A stretch of 64,000 nucleotides of DNA, from contig OX328128.1 of NCBI GenBank assembly GCA_946811695.1, positions 78,857,606 to 78,921,605 on the forward strand, read 5' to 3'. A program made the translations under genes and the position numbers. Below, in pieces: positions 46,146-57,475 of this stretch. The DNA is from Gonocerus acuteangulatus. Its lineage: Eukaryota; Arthropoda; Insecta; Hemiptera; Coreidae. Under the pieces are notes generated by a model. The model ran no database searches. It saw only the letters and a list, made by a program, of their open reading frames with translations, and was not told the origin of the DNA. The stretch's first letter is position 1; each line of letters begins with the position of its first letter.

Positions 46146-47768
46146 CTGTTCGCTCATTTCTGGCTTCCCTAATGGTCCGATTTTGTTGAAATTTGGTACA
46201 AAAATCCGTCGTCCAATTTGAAAGGTCAAGTTCGTTAACCAGCAAAATCCGCCCACTGGAAGATGGCGTTTGGGGCGAAATTCGCGCAAAAAAAAATCGT
46301 AACGCTTACGTTTTTGAGTTCATATGCTTGTAAGTACTCGTTTTATAGGCTTCTTGGCCAAGAAAAACGAATGAAACCATTTTCAAGGCGATAGTTTTAA
46401 CCGTTTTCGAGAAAATTGGAAAAATAGTTGTTGAATATCGTTTTTGGTTTGGGTACTTAGAATCATGTAATTCAGTTGAAACATTTTTTGCATGTTTTAA
46501 TTTCATCAAAACTAACATGTTAAACTTTTGGTTACGTTTGGAGTTAAGGAAGGGTTAGAATAAAATATTTTATGAACAGACATGAAAAGTTTTGGGAACT
46601 TCGTATAATTTCATTTATATCTCGAACACGGTTGGGAAATCGTGATAAGTGGATAGAAATTATCTGAAAGCTTTATAAATTCTCTACAAAAAAGATTCTG
46701 AAACAATTTTTGATTAGGTGATGTCAATCGGAGAAATAAGTGCTTAAACTTAGAAGTAATTGATTTTGTTTATTCGAACAGTTCTTTTTGTCTGTTTCTA
46801 TTCCTTGTTATTTTTTAATTGCTTATAGTTGGGTAATGTATTTGACAATAAAAAACAGATTAGGTAAAATAAGAAAAACAATTCATTGTTAGAAATATAG
46901 CTTGCCAAGAGAAAGAGATTCGATGACGTCTTTTGAATATTTTCAATTGCCTTCATGCTGTTGGTTTTTTTTATTTTATTTTTCAATTGATTTTATTTGT
47001 AGAATTATTACTATAGTAAAAGAACACAGGAATATAACAAAATTTTTGATATTTTCCAATTCCTTGAAACGTATGAAATGAAGTATCGGTAGAAGAGGAT
47101 TCTAGGGTTCTGGCGGACCAGGACCAGGTAAAGCCATAAAACCCTTTGAACAAAGCCCGAGGAAAATATTATCCACAATGGTTACTTAACTGTCAACCTT
47201 GGTCTTCCTCTGCCTCCCGGCATTTCCATTGGTATGTTGTATCTTATTTCTTTGTAAAATTAATTAATTTTACTATTAGCTACTATAGTTTTCATTGGTA
47301 TATAGTTTCTTATTTCTTTGTAAAATCAATTAATGTTACTATAAGCACCTTTACTTATATAAACTTCAGTAAAATAGCCTTTTTTTTCTTCTTTTTCTGT
47401 TATGTTTCTATTGATTTTCATTCTACTCACTCTAAGAATTTAAGACGAAATTGTTCTTTTATAATAAGTTAATTGTATTTATAGTTCTGTTACTTATCTC
47501 AATTATAAACTTTTTTCTTTTTTTTTTTGTTTCTGTATTAATTTCTGTTTTTCTTGTCATTTTAGCTGACGAAGGCTAAAACAAAGCGACGAAGCTTTTT
47601 AACAAAAATCTTATTGAGGTTTCTTTAGCCGAATCCCCACCGTTCCATCTTTACTTATCATCCATCTTCATGGGAAAAATATTATCTGTTTCTATTCTAA
47701 GCTTTTCAAATGACAATAGGGATATGAACAGGAACCGCGCTAAGATGATGCAGTTCCTGCGAGTCGGA
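46101..47768 (-). mobile_element. HL repeat, 3'-truncated long copy
   Basis: On the minus strand: 5' terminus at 47768, inner TTAGCGCGGTTCC, the internal segment shared with 18.9-19.2 kb (GCCGGGAGGCAGAGGA, minus strand near 47205), HL body, and (TA)n at 46101-46141, where the Penelope-like fragment has replaced the 3' end. T-homopolymers at 47380 and 47515. Confidence 0.8.
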
Positions 47769-47811
47769 CTTTTTTTAATTTTAAAATGTATTACTTACTT
47801 ACAGACGGGCA

Positions 47812-48118
47812 CTACAGTCCGTGAAGGACCAAGGCCTCAGCCAACAGCTTATTCCAGGCATCTCTATCTGTCGCAAAACGCCTCCAACGTCGGATTCCTA
47901 TTTCCTTCAAATATTTCTCCACGTCCTCCAGCCAGCGCAATCGAGGTTTTCCCTGCCTTCTTCTGCCACCCGGCATTCCATAAAGGAGCTTTCTTGGCAA
48001 TCTTTCAGGGGTCATTCTCTCGACGTGTGTCAACCATTTGAGCCTTTGATGTTTTATAAAATAAATTATGTCTGGGTCTCCATACAGCGTTTTAAGCTCC
48101 TGATTGGTTTTTATTCTC
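47812..48118 (-). pseudogene. LINE (RTE-like) ORF C-terminus
   Basis: The minus frame reads IKTNQELKTLYGDPDIIYFI, KHQRLKWLTHVERMTPERLP, then GGRRRQGKPRLRWLEDVEKY and ends ALVLHGL at 47812. QRLKWLTHVERM..... and GRRRxGxPRLRWLxDVExDL are hallmark C-terminal segments of a very common group of arthropod non-LTR retroelements (RTE-like by memory). The upstream reverse transcriptase is absent; the frame continues directly into the 72-bp array. The 3' flank has a GTAAGTAAGTAA run, a plausible LINE tail. Confidence 0.8.
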
Positions 48119-51100
48119 CAAAAGTCGCCACACTTTACCGTGCCATATATCCTTCTGAGTACCTTCCGCTCCCAGACTAGTAGCATTCTCCAAAAGTCGC
48201 CACACCTTACCGTGCCATATATCCTTCTGAGTACCTTCCGCTCCCAGACTAGTAGCATTCTCCAAAAGTCACCACACTTTACCGTGCCATATATCCTTCT
48301 GAGTACCTTCCGCTCCCAGACTAGTAGCATTCTCCAAAAGTCGCCACACCTTACCGTGCCATATATCCTTCTGAGTACCTTCCGCTCCCAGACTAGTAGC
48401 ATTCTCCAAAAGTCGCCACACCTTACCGTGCCATATATCCTTCTGAGTACCTTCCGCTCCCAGACTAGTAGCATTCTCCAAAAGTCGCCACACCTTACCG
48501 TGCCATATATCCTTCTGAGTACCTTCCGCTCCCAGACTAGTAGCATTCTCCAAAAGTCGCCACACTTTACCGTGCCATATATCCTTCTGAGTACCTTCCG
48601 CTCCCAGACTAGTAGCATTCTCCAAAAGTCGCCACACTTTACCGTGCCATATATCCTTCTGAGTACCTTCCGCTCCCAGACTAGTAGCATTCTCCAAAAG
48701 TCGCCACACTTTACCGTGCCATATATCCTTCTGAGTACCTTCCGCTCCCAGAATAGTAGCATTCTCCAAAAGTCGCCACACTTTACCGTGCCATATATCC
48801 TTCTGAGTACCTTCCGCTCCCAGACTAGTAGCATTCTCCAAAAGTAGCCACACTTTACCGTGCTATATATCCTTCTGAGTACCTTCCGCTCCCAGACTAG
48901 TAGCATTCTCCAAAAGTCGCCACACTTTACCGTGCCATATATCCTTCTGAGTACCTTCCGCTCCCAGACTAGTAGCATTCTCCAAAAGTCGCAACACATT
49001 ACCGTGCCATATATCCTTCTGAGTACCTTCCGCTCCCAGACTAGTAGCATTCTCCAAAAGTCGCAACACCTTACCGTGCCATATATCCTTCTGAGTACCT
49101 TCCGCTCCCAGACTAGTAGCATTCTCCAAAAGTCGCCACACCTTACCGTGCCATATATCCTTCTGAGTACCTTCCGCTCCCAGACTAGTAGCATTCTCCA
49201 AAAGTCGCCACACCTTACCGTGCCATATATCCTTCTGAGTACCTTCCGCTCCCAGACTAGTAGCATTCTCCAAAAGTCGCCACACTTTACCGTGCCATAT
49301 ATCCTTCTGAGTACCTTCCGCTCCCAGACTAGTAGCATTCTCCAAAAGTCGCCACACTTTACCGTGCCATATATCCTTCTGAGTACCTTCCGCTCCGAGA
49401 CTAGTAGCATTCTCCAAAAGTCGCAACACATTACCGTGCCATATATCCTTCTGAGTACCTTCCGCTCCCAGACTAGTAGCATTCTCCAAAAGTCGCCACA
49501 CTTTACCGTGCCATATATCCTTCTGAGTACCTTCCGCTCCCAGACTAGTAGCATTCTCCAAAAGTCGCCACACTTTACCGTGCCATATATCCTTCTGAGT
49601 ACCTTCCGCTCCCAGACTAGTAGCATTCTCCAAAAGTCGCAACACATTACCGTGCCATATATCCTTCTGAGTACCTTCCGCTCCCAGACTAGTAGCATTC
49701 TCCAAAAGTCGCAACACATTACCGTGCCATATATCCTTCTGAGTACCTTCCGCTCCCAGACTAGTAGCATTCTCCAAAAGTCGCAACACATTACCGTGCC
49801 ATATATCCTTCTGAGTACCTTCCGCTCCCAGACTAGTAGCATTCTCCAAAAGTCGCCACACTTTACCGTGCCATATATCCTTCTGAGTACCTTCCGCTCC
49901 CAGACTAGTAGCATTCTCCAAAAGTCGCCACACTTTACCGTGCCATATATCCTTCTGAGTACCTTCCGCTCCCAGACTAGTAGCATTCTCCAAAAGTCGC
50001 CACACCTTACCGTGCCATATATCCTTCTGAGTACCTTCCGCTCCCAGACTAGTAGCATTCTCCAAAAGTCGCCACACTTTACCGTGCCATATATCCTTCT
50101 GAGTACCTTCCGCTCCCAGACTAGTAGCATTCTCCAAAAGTCGCCACACTTTACCGTGCCATATATCCTTCTGAGTACCTTCCGCTCCCAGACTAGTAGC
50201 ATTCTCCAAAAGTCGCCACACCTTACCGTGCCATATATTTTTCTGAGTACCTTCCGCTCCCAGACTAGTAGCATTCTCCAAAAGTCGCCACACTTTACCG
50301 TGCCATATATCCTTCTGAGTACCTTCCGCTCCCAGACTAGTAGCATTCTCCAAAAGTCGCCACACTTTACCGTGCCATATATCCTTCTGAGTACCTTCCG
50401 CTCCCAGACTAGTAGCATTCTCCAAAAGTCGCAACACATTACCGTGCCATATATCCTTCTGAGTACCTTCCGCTCCCAGACTAGTAGCATTCTCCAAAAG
50501 TCGCCACACTTTACCGTGCCATATATCCTTCTGAGTACCTTCCGCTCCCAGACTAGTAGCATTCTCCAAAAGTCGCCACACTTTACCGTGCCATATATCC
50601 TTCTGAGTACCTTCCGCTCCCAGACTAGTAGCATTCTCCAAAAGTCGCAACACATTACCGTGCCATATATCCTTCTGAGTACCTTCCGCTCCCAGACTAG
50701 TAGCATTCTCCAAAAGTCGCAACACATTACCGTGCCATATATCCTTCTGAGTACCTTCCGCTCCCAGACTAGTAGCATTCTCCAAAAGTCGCCACACTTT
50801 ACCGTGCCATATATCCTTCTGAGTACCTTCCGCTCCCAGACTAGTAGCATTCTCCAAAAGTCGCCACACTTTACCGTGCCATATATCCTTCTGAGTACCT
50901 TCCGCTCCCAGACTAGTAGCATTCTCCAAAAGTCGCAACACATTACCGTGCCATATATCCTTCTGAGTACCTTCCGCTCCCAGACTAGTAGCATTCTCCA
51001 AAAGTCGCCACACCTTACCGTGCCATATATCCTTCTGAGTACCTTCCGCTCCCAGACTAGTAGCATTCTCCAAAAGTCGCCACACTTTACCGTGCCATAT

Positions 51101-51412
51101 ATCCTTCTGAGTACCTTCCGCTCCCAGACTAGTAGCATTCTCCAAAAGTCGCCACACTTTACCGTGCCATATATCCTTCTGAGTACCTTCCGCTCCCAGA
51201 CTAGTAGCATTCTCCAAAAGTCGCAACACATTACCGTGCCATATATCCTTCTGAGTACCTTCCGCTCCCAGACTAGTAGCATTCTCCAAAAGTCGCCACA
51301 CCTTACCGTGCCATATATTTTTCTGAGTACCTTCCGCTCCCAGACTAGTAGCATTCTCCAAAAGTCGCAACACATTACCGTGCCATATATTTTTCTGAGT
51401 ACCTTCCGCTTC
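48114..51412. repeat. 46-copy tandem array of a 72-bp LINE-derived unit
   Basis: Each unit encodes 24 residues (minus strand) around LLVWERKVLRRIYGTVKCGD then FWRM, which is the LINE sequence normally lying once just before IKTNQELKTLYG. Forty-six units fit exactly between 22 unique residues and the 100-residue LINE tail. Three variants (KCGDF about half, MCCDF and RCGDF about a quarter each) are interspersed, often as paired KCGDF units. Because 72 is divisible by three and the unit lacks stops in several frames, very long frames are open on both strands; this does not show coding. Confidence 0.97.
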
Positions 51413-51420
51413 CATATGTG

Positions 51421-52026
51421 ACTACTGGGCGTATTACTGTATTTAAAATATATTGAAGAAGGGAAAAAAATATGAGCCACATAAACGCTCTTGGGTATCA
51501 GTTTTGATTAGTTAAGGAATCATTTAAGTCCTCAAAAAAATGTTAAAAAAAGTTACAAGTTAGTATTATTCCTTAAATGGGAAAAGGTTAAATTTAAATT
51601 ATTTATTTATCGCACCGCTTCTTTAATATTAGAATTTATATGAAAAATGTTGAACTTGATTCGAAAATATTCATTGATAAAGAAGTCTCATCTAATAAAA
51701 ATGATTTTAGGTTATGTGACTTGGTGATAATGCTATCACTAACTATTTAATATCGATGATTTCCATTGAAGCGAACATTGAAGACACTATGTTTGATGAA
51801 GATACAATTGAAGACATGATTCGATCAGTGTCTCACCAGCTGAATCTAATAGTTCTCGCCTATCAACCTCCAAGCCATAAGTCGATCCTACACTAAAATC
51901 GATACCTCCATGAATATTGTATGAGCTATGAATTGCAGCCTTTATCCATCAGATGAATATTAATCCGTATAGATTGAATAGATAAAGCCTGTTAATACTA
52001 GAGCGTAAGTCCTCTGATAATAAGCT
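51421..52026. other. Intergenic DNA, nothing recognised beyond a short shared repeat
   Basis: TTTTGATTAGTTAAGGAATC at about 51500 is shared with the 22.5-kb repeat. Otherwise no feature. Confidence 0.5.
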
Positions 52027-52055
52027 CCCAGGAACTAGGACATCTTAGCGGAAAG
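52027..52055 (+). mobile_element. HL repeat 5'-end fragment
   Basis: CCCAGGAACTAGGACATCTTAGCGG matches the HL 5' hairpin region; it adjoins the next HL copy. Confidence 0.45.
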
Positions 52056-52066
52056 AAGTCTGCTTT

Positions 52067-52960
52067 TTAGCGCAGTTCCCTATGGAGGGAGGGAGGAACA
52101 CAGCTTATAAGGTTGACCACATAACCCAAGACGGAAGTGCCGACTTAAAAATCTATTGTTTCAGAGCCTTTAGATAACGAAAATCACAGCGGTTCAAATT
52201 CGTATATATATTTGTCTGTTCGCTCTCACCCCAGCTCAAAAATGGTCCGATTTTTATGAATTTTGGTACAAAAATCTTCTTCAAAACGTCTAATTTGAAA
52301 AGTCAAGTTCGCTTACGAGGAGAATCCATCCACCCGAACAATGCTTTTGGAGCAGAATACGCGCAAGAAAAATTGTAACCCTTATGTTTTCGAGTACATA
52401 TGCTTGCAGGTTCCTTAACATAGGAAAACGAATGAACTCATTTTCAAAGCGATGTCTTTAGCAGTTTAAGAGAAAAATTGATAAACATAATTTTCCAAAC
52501 TAATTTTCAGCTTGGGTATTCGGAAACGATTGATTCAGTTGAAACTTGCTTCAGACGTTTGGCATCCATCTAATCTAAGATATTTTAATTTTTGTTCCTT
52601 TTGGAGCTTTGGAAGTACAAGAAATAAAAAATTTCATTAACAGGCACGAAAGGTTTTTGGATTTTCGTATATTTTCTAAATAAATATCTCGAAAACTGTT
52701 GGAAAATCGAGGTAAGTGGAAAGTGACCAAAATTGTCACTTGTAAAGAATTGTGTATGCTTTCGAATTATTCGAAAGCATACACAATTCTTTACAAAAAA
52801 AAGGTCCAAATGTATTTTTCGATAGGGCGATGATAATCGCAGAAATAAGGACTTGAAACTTCGAAATTGTTAGTTTTAGTCTTTTGAATGGGTTTTTGTA
52901 CTTGTTTACCTACCATTTTAACTGGTTGTTGCTTATTTTAGTTTCATTTAACAGTAAAAT
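52067..52960 (-). mobile_element. HL repeat, 5'-truncated diverged copy
   Basis: Minus-strand end GCGCTAA at 52067 with a shortened hairpin, then a very short TA core (52202-52211), TTTGTCTGTTCGCTCTCACC and the diverged body to about 52960. It contains the foldback at 52740-52796. Confidence 0.75.
52740..52796. repeat. Perfect 27-bp inverted duplication (foldback)
   Basis: Arms 52740-52766 and 52770-52796 are exact reverse complements with a 3-nt loop. In other HL copies only one arm (TCTTTACAAAAAAG-like) is present at this place, so the second arm is a local inverted duplication. Confidence 0.9.
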
Positions 52961-53236
52961 GAGTATTTGACTAAAACAAGTTAAGAAAATGTGAAACATT
53001 GTTATAGTGTTTCCAAGAGCGAGCGTTGATAAGGTGGGGGAAGTCGCTTATGACACGGCCAGTTTCCCGTTGTGGTGCTTTAAATCTATCTCCTCTTCGA
53101 GATTCTATTATTCTTAGGAAATCCTGAAAGAATGAGGGAGATTCTAATATCTGTATACTAATTAGCATCAGTAACTAAAGCGATTCGTACAATACTCACA
53201 TTGCCCAGATACAATTTATAAAATAATTATTGAAAA

Positions 53237-54021
53237 GTGGCCATAATAAAAAGTCTTATTCACTTATATGAAAGGTCATTAAATAAAATACATCACTTAA
53301 TAAAAAATGACCTTAAGTGCCTCTTAATGCCTATACTTCTAGTACTTATTACGAGGCTCAGAATTGGTCATTCATTACATACTCACTCTCATTTAATGAA
53401 GAGAAGAGAACACTTATGCAGAATTCGTAGCATCAAACATATCCTGACAGACTGCAAGGTAGCCCACATTTGGACAAAATATTAGAACATTTACGTAATA
53501 ATAATATATACAACAAGCTATAAGAAAGAACTCTTGAATACATGTAAATATTGGTTTTAAGAAAAATAACTACAATATTGTATAATTGACATTTAGTATA
53601 AAATATTTGAATGTTTACAAACCAAATTCTGTTAAACGAGTACCTATAAATAAATATATATATTTCATTGTTTAATTTGAAGTTTTGTTAATTGTAGAAG
53701 TAGGTGTATAGGTATAATTTAAATGTTGTAACAACTGTAAGCAATTGTAATAATTATATTGGGGAGGGCCGGTAGCCGTGAGCACTTATCACTCCGTGGC
53801 AAAGGTCGTGGGTTCGATTCCCATTAGGGGTGGTGGCTTTTCTTTCGAAAAAGAAAAGGCATCAGCCCTATCCTGGCTAGAAAATGGTGGTAACCTGTAG
53901 ATAACCCGTCCCAAAATTCGTAGTTAATAATATTGGACGTTAAAATTTAAATAATAATAATAATTATATTGGGCGAACCGCCGTTGTTCCTGATGCTCAA
54001 AAATAAATAAATTAAAAAAAA
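53237..54021 (+). pseudogene. LINE C-terminal fragment plus 3' UTR, with SINE insertion
   Basis: TRLRIGHSLHTHSHLMKRRE and SIKHILTDC (53345-53455) match the conserved post-RNase H segment of the 63.4-kb LINE, with part of the Cys knuckle lost. The 3' UTR runs to CCGTTGTTCCTGATGCTCAA and an A-rich tail ending near 54021, interrupted by a SINE at 53764-53959. A similar tail (GAAGATGCTCACAATAAAT) is at 54.40 kb. Confidence 0.75.
53764..53959 (+). mobile_element. tRNA-derived SINE, family B, with 15-bp TSD
   Basis: Head GGCCGGTAGCCGTGAGCACT, B box GGTTCGATTCC (53811-53821), body with AAAGAAAAGGCATCAGCCCT, tail (AAT)n. The 15-bp sequence AATAATTATATTGGG flanks it exactly (53749-53763, 53960-53974), showing insertion by target-primed reverse transcription. 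Confidence 0.9.
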
Positions 54022-54173
54022 AATACTTATATTGTATATATTTTCAGGAAGTATACAGCAAAATCACCTTGCTGTTGTGTAGCTCCATAAATAAAAGTAT
54101 TTGTCTTTTAAAATTTCCAGAAGGTCATAAATTATAAAAACTTCAATTTCTTATTAATTTCTTTTTATTACGT

Positions 54174-54213
54174 GCTCTACATGTTTCGCGCCATTTGACG
54201 CCTCTTCAGGAGC
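54174..54213 (-). ncRNA. Hammerhead ribozyme-like motif, copy 3
   Basis: Minus strand: stem I GCTC/GAGC, core CTGAAGA, short stem II GCG/CGC, GAAA, stem III AC-AT-GT, triplet GTA. Flanking sequence differs from copies 1 and 2, so this is another Penelope-like subfamily. Stem II is only three pairs plus an extra G, so activity is doubtful. Confidence 0.5.
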
Positions 54214-54239
54214 AACTTAAGTAAGTACATTTAATTTTA

Positions 54240-54428
54240 GCCTCACCATCCGCAGCCAGGTCTAAAAATATTTAGATGTTTAATAATAAATTGTATGATT
54301 ATAGTGTATATGTATAATTGTATACTTGAATGTATGTATGTAATAATTTAATTTGATGAATATATGTAATGATTGTTTTGAGCGATAGGCCTTAGTTGAA
54401 GATGCTCACAATAAATATTTAAAAAAAT
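54240..54428 (+). mobile_element. LINE 3'-UTR fragment
   Basis: ATTGTATAC-rich sequence ends in GTTGAAGATGCTCACAATAA followed by an A-rich tail, parallel to the 3' end of the LINE at 53.2-54.0 kb. Confidence 0.5.
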
Positions 54429-54853
54429 ATCTTTAAATAATTTATAGTTTGGAAAATATTTATAATTTGATTCTGGAGTAAGCCCCTATTCTTAATGGAC
54501 CTATTTCTTTTCCGAGTGTAACCTGATTAGAGAACTTTTCTTCAGAAATTGCTAAAAGTAGATTATTCGTTTCTTCTTAAAGTAGCGTCTTTTAACAGTC
54601 AACGACCCGAGAATAGGCCAAAAACTCCTTTATAGGATAAGAATTCCAAAATGTGCCCCTGCGCATATGTGTTCTTGCGCCTAAGTGCCCCTGCGCCCAT
54701 GTGCCTATGCGCCTTTTCATCCTTGCAACATTGTGCAGTCCTACTAACCTCTGCTACCTACTCCCTTCAAGGAAGTCTGACAAAAACGCCGAATCCTGAC
54801 GTGGCGGAAAAGGAAGAGAACAAGGACGGTAGGACCGCGCCCTCTCCTTCGGG

Positions 54854-54860
54854 TATAAAA
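54854..54860 (+). promoter_or_regulatory. TATA box of cuticle-protein gene
   Basis: TATAAAA lies 31 bp before the A of an arthropod-type initiator (TCAGACT at 54883-54889), ideal core promoter spacing. The start codon of exon 1 follows 42 bp after the predicted start site. Confidence 0.85.
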
Positions 54861-54882
54861 GGATATTTTCGGCAGAGAATTG

Positions 54883-54889
54883 TCAGACT
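54883..54889 (+). promoter_or_regulatory. Initiator, predicted transcription start near 54885
   Basis: TCAGACT matches the arthropod TCAGT-type initiator. The position is set by the TATA box; no transcript evidence is available here. Confidence 0.7.
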
Positions 54890-55423
54890 TTATTCAACAA
54901 CCTCTACAACACAGACCTACTTCAATATGTACAAGTTGGTAAGTCGAGCAACAGTAATAAAATAACTTCATTTTGAAAACTAACAAAAAAAAAAATTATA
55001 TTCATTGCAGCTTGAAATTATTTATAAATGTATTTTTTTAGTCACATATATACCACGGAGGTAAAGGACACCATGCCCATTTTTTTATTAAATTGACTTA
55101 AAAACTTGTTCTTAGTGTGGATTTTTCGAATCATATAATGGTATAAGGCACTATGTCCTGTTCACATAAATAACGAAGATAAGACAGTGAAAATCATGTC
55201 TGTTTTCATTAGAGGTAAAAGACACCATGTGGAGGACTAGGTTTTGTTTGACTAAGATCAATACTTCCAATTACCTATCAATGACAATAATAATCTGAAA
55301 AATTGTCTTTAAACTGTTTTTATAAGTAACGAAAGAACTTTTAATAGTTCAAAATTATGGAAAATTAGCTCTCCTGAACAATTACAAATATGTGACATGG
55401 TGTCCTTTACCTCCGGGGTACAG

Positions 55424-55486
<63 letters not shown>

Positions 55487-57475
55487 TACACACACTTAAA
55501 CAGTGTTTGTTATCATTGCTAGTCAGATAAAAACTTCATGATTCGGTCAAACATAATTTGCCCGTTTATTAGTTCAGTTTGGGAATTTGAATATTAAAAC
55601 CTGGGAAAAAAAAGTATCATCAAATGAAGAATCGTTTTTCTTTGTCAGGAGAAAAAAGTTTCCTTGAATGATGTAATTGATTTGTCAAAAAACTCGGTTC
55701 GCGGGTAAAATATGACGGGCAGCATAAGCTGTCAAATTATATAATAATGCATCACAACATCTATACATCTCATACTTTCAAAAGTCAATTACATTTTGAG
55801 TATCAAATTCATTTATAAACGTTTGTTTAACAAAATGGCGTGGTTTTTGTATTACTATCATTAATATTAATATAAAATTGTTGTAGTAATTAACAATATT
55901 TTAGAAACTGACAAAATCATTTTATCTTGGATCCTTAATTTTTTTAGCACGAAAACTAGGTATTGTGGTTAAAGGAATAAGTTCTTATTAAATGGGTTTA
56001 CTCTTTCTTATTTTAAATTGAATTAAACCGCCAAACTAGAGACTTGGTTGTCATGGACGCTGCAGTAATGCTCCGGTAAGGTTAAGGTTGTTCTGTCAGT
56101 AAATGTGTACATTTGTGTTATACTTTGATCAATAAACAAGAATTGAAAATCCAAGTCTTAACATGACTCATTGATTTTTTAGGTGGTGTTGTTTTCCTTG
56201 GCACTGTCAAGAAGCAGCTTGGCTAGCGTCGGTCATGGTGCTGTTCCCCTGTCTTCCCTCCCTGCAGCAACTAGTGTTCTCACGGGAGCACCAACACTCC
56301 ACGGTATAGCTCCTGCTCATGCATGGGCTCCATCTGCTGTCGCTACTTCTTGGGCTGCTGCTCCCGGAGTCCGAGTTGCTGCCGCTCCAGCCATCTCCGC
56401 ATCTTGGGCTTACGCACCAGCTGCCCCAGCAATCGCTACTGCTCCAGCTGTTAAAGTTGCTGCTGCCCCAGCTGTCGCAACATCTTGGGCTGCTCCAGCC
56501 GTCTCATCCTCTTGGTCCTACGCTGCAGCTGCTCCAGCTGTCGCTGCCGTAAAAACCGTTGCTGCAGCTCCAGCTGTCGCCTCATCTTGGGCTTACGCAC
56601 CCGCTGCCCCAGCAATCGCTGCCGCTCCAGCCGTCGCTATAGCTCCAGCTCGCCTGGCTACTCCCGCCGCCATTCAGACTACCAGCTACGCTCTCCAGAA
56701 GAACATCCACTACGCTAGCCAACCCGTCGTGACTGGATACTCCACTTCAATACTCAAACCCAACTTCGGTTCTCTCGCCACTCCAGTAGAAACCGTATCT
56801 AAACAAGCCGTCCTTGCTGCTGGAAGGCAGGTGCAGACCATCACTCCTCAGGTTACCAGAGTTGAACCAGAAGTTCATGTAAAGAACGTACCCGTTGATG
56901 TACCTGTACCAACACCTGTCGTCTCAGAGGTCGAAGTTAGGACTCCAGTCGTCCATGGTGCTCCAGTTGTTGCTGCTGCCCCAGCCGTTGCTGCTGCTCC
57001 AGCTGTTGCCCCAGTACCAGCTGTTATTGATGCTCGCGCAAGACTCGCCGCTGCTCCCTGGTCTACTCCAGTCGTATCCAAGATTGCTGCTCCAGTAGCA
57101 ACCTCATGGGCTGCCCCTGTCGCTTCAGCCTGGTCTGCTCCAGTAGCCACCAGAATAACCGGTCCAGTAGCTACATCTTGGACTGCTCCATCCGCAGCCG
57201 TCTGGTCAGGACATCTCGCCAGGGGTGCTTATGCCTGGTCAGCACCAGTCATCAAGGAATCCACCGCCTGGTCTGCACCAGTCATCAAGGAGACCTCCTG
57301 GTCCTCTGAAACCAAAGCACCAGTCGAGGAATCTTGGTAAAATAACATCTGAGGATTCTCCGCCACCTTCCTCGTTGTCGCTATCTGATCGATCGAGGCC
57401 AAGGAGTCTGTAGAATATATGTCTCATTAATTGTAATTTATTGTATAATAAAAATAGATTTGTTTTAAAACTTTG
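54885..57475 (+). CDS. Alanine-rich low-complexity cuticle-type protein (two exons: coding 54927-54938 and 56183-57340)
   Basis: Exon 1 has a short leader and ATG TAC AAG TTG, then donor GTAAGT (54939). Exon 2 starts after the acceptor TTTTTTAG (56182) in phase 0, giving MYKLVVLFSLALSRSSLAS, a typical insect secretion signal (cleavage near residue 19). The mature protein is about 370 residues: Ala/Pro/Val-rich repeats of the SWAYAPAAPAIA type (about 45-160), a non-repetitive block (about 173-260) with NIHYASQPVVTGYSTS and PQVTRVEPEVHVKNVPVDVP, then SWxAPVA and SAWSAPV repeats to the stop at 57340. I see no cysteine and no Rebers-Riddiford chitin-binding consensus. It is likely a structural exoskeleton protein of a low-complexity cuticle family; the exact family is uncertain. 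The start at GTG 56183 is not used. Total 389 residues. Confidence 0.88.
55052..55415. mobile_element. TA-flanked MITE in cuticle-gene intron
   Basis: Terminal inverted repeats of 23 bp (one mismatch) contain GGAGGTAAAGGACACCATG at the left and its inverse at the right, with TA on each side. A related internal motif (GAGGTAAAAGACACCATG) lies at 55211. The shared GAGGTAAAGG start links it to the pogo-like element at 3247. Confidence 0.85.
55429..55480. repeat. (TA)n microsatellite
   Basis: Pure TA tract just right of the MITE. Confidence 0.95.
57447..57452 (+). terminator. Poly(A) signal of cuticle-protein gene
   Basis: AATAAA lies 107 bp after the stop codon; cleavage is expected about 15-25 bp downstream. 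Confidence 0.8.

Larger units (their letters stand above)
54939..56182 (+). other. Intron 1 of cuticle-protein gene
   Basis: GTAAGT...TTTTTTAG boundaries. A 4-codon first exon inside the signal peptide followed by a long intron is the usual arrangement of insect cuticle genes. The intron contains a MITE (55052-55415) and a (TA)n tract (55429-55480). Confidence 0.85.

Noticed and set aside
47812..51480. 1222-, 853- and 850-residue open frames on both strands as giant repeat proteins
   Set aside because: They are consequences of a 72-bp stop-free unit. Both strands cannot be coding, and the only recognisable protein is a truncated LINE C-terminus.
54651..54965. 104-codon open frame upstream of the cuticle gene
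   Set aside because: It runs through the TATA box, initiator and exon 1 in another frame and has no motif.
56319..57309. Alternative-frame and antisense open frames within the cuticle exon
   Set aside because: They are shadows of a GC-biased repetitive coding exon; the main frame has signal peptide, splice and stop support.
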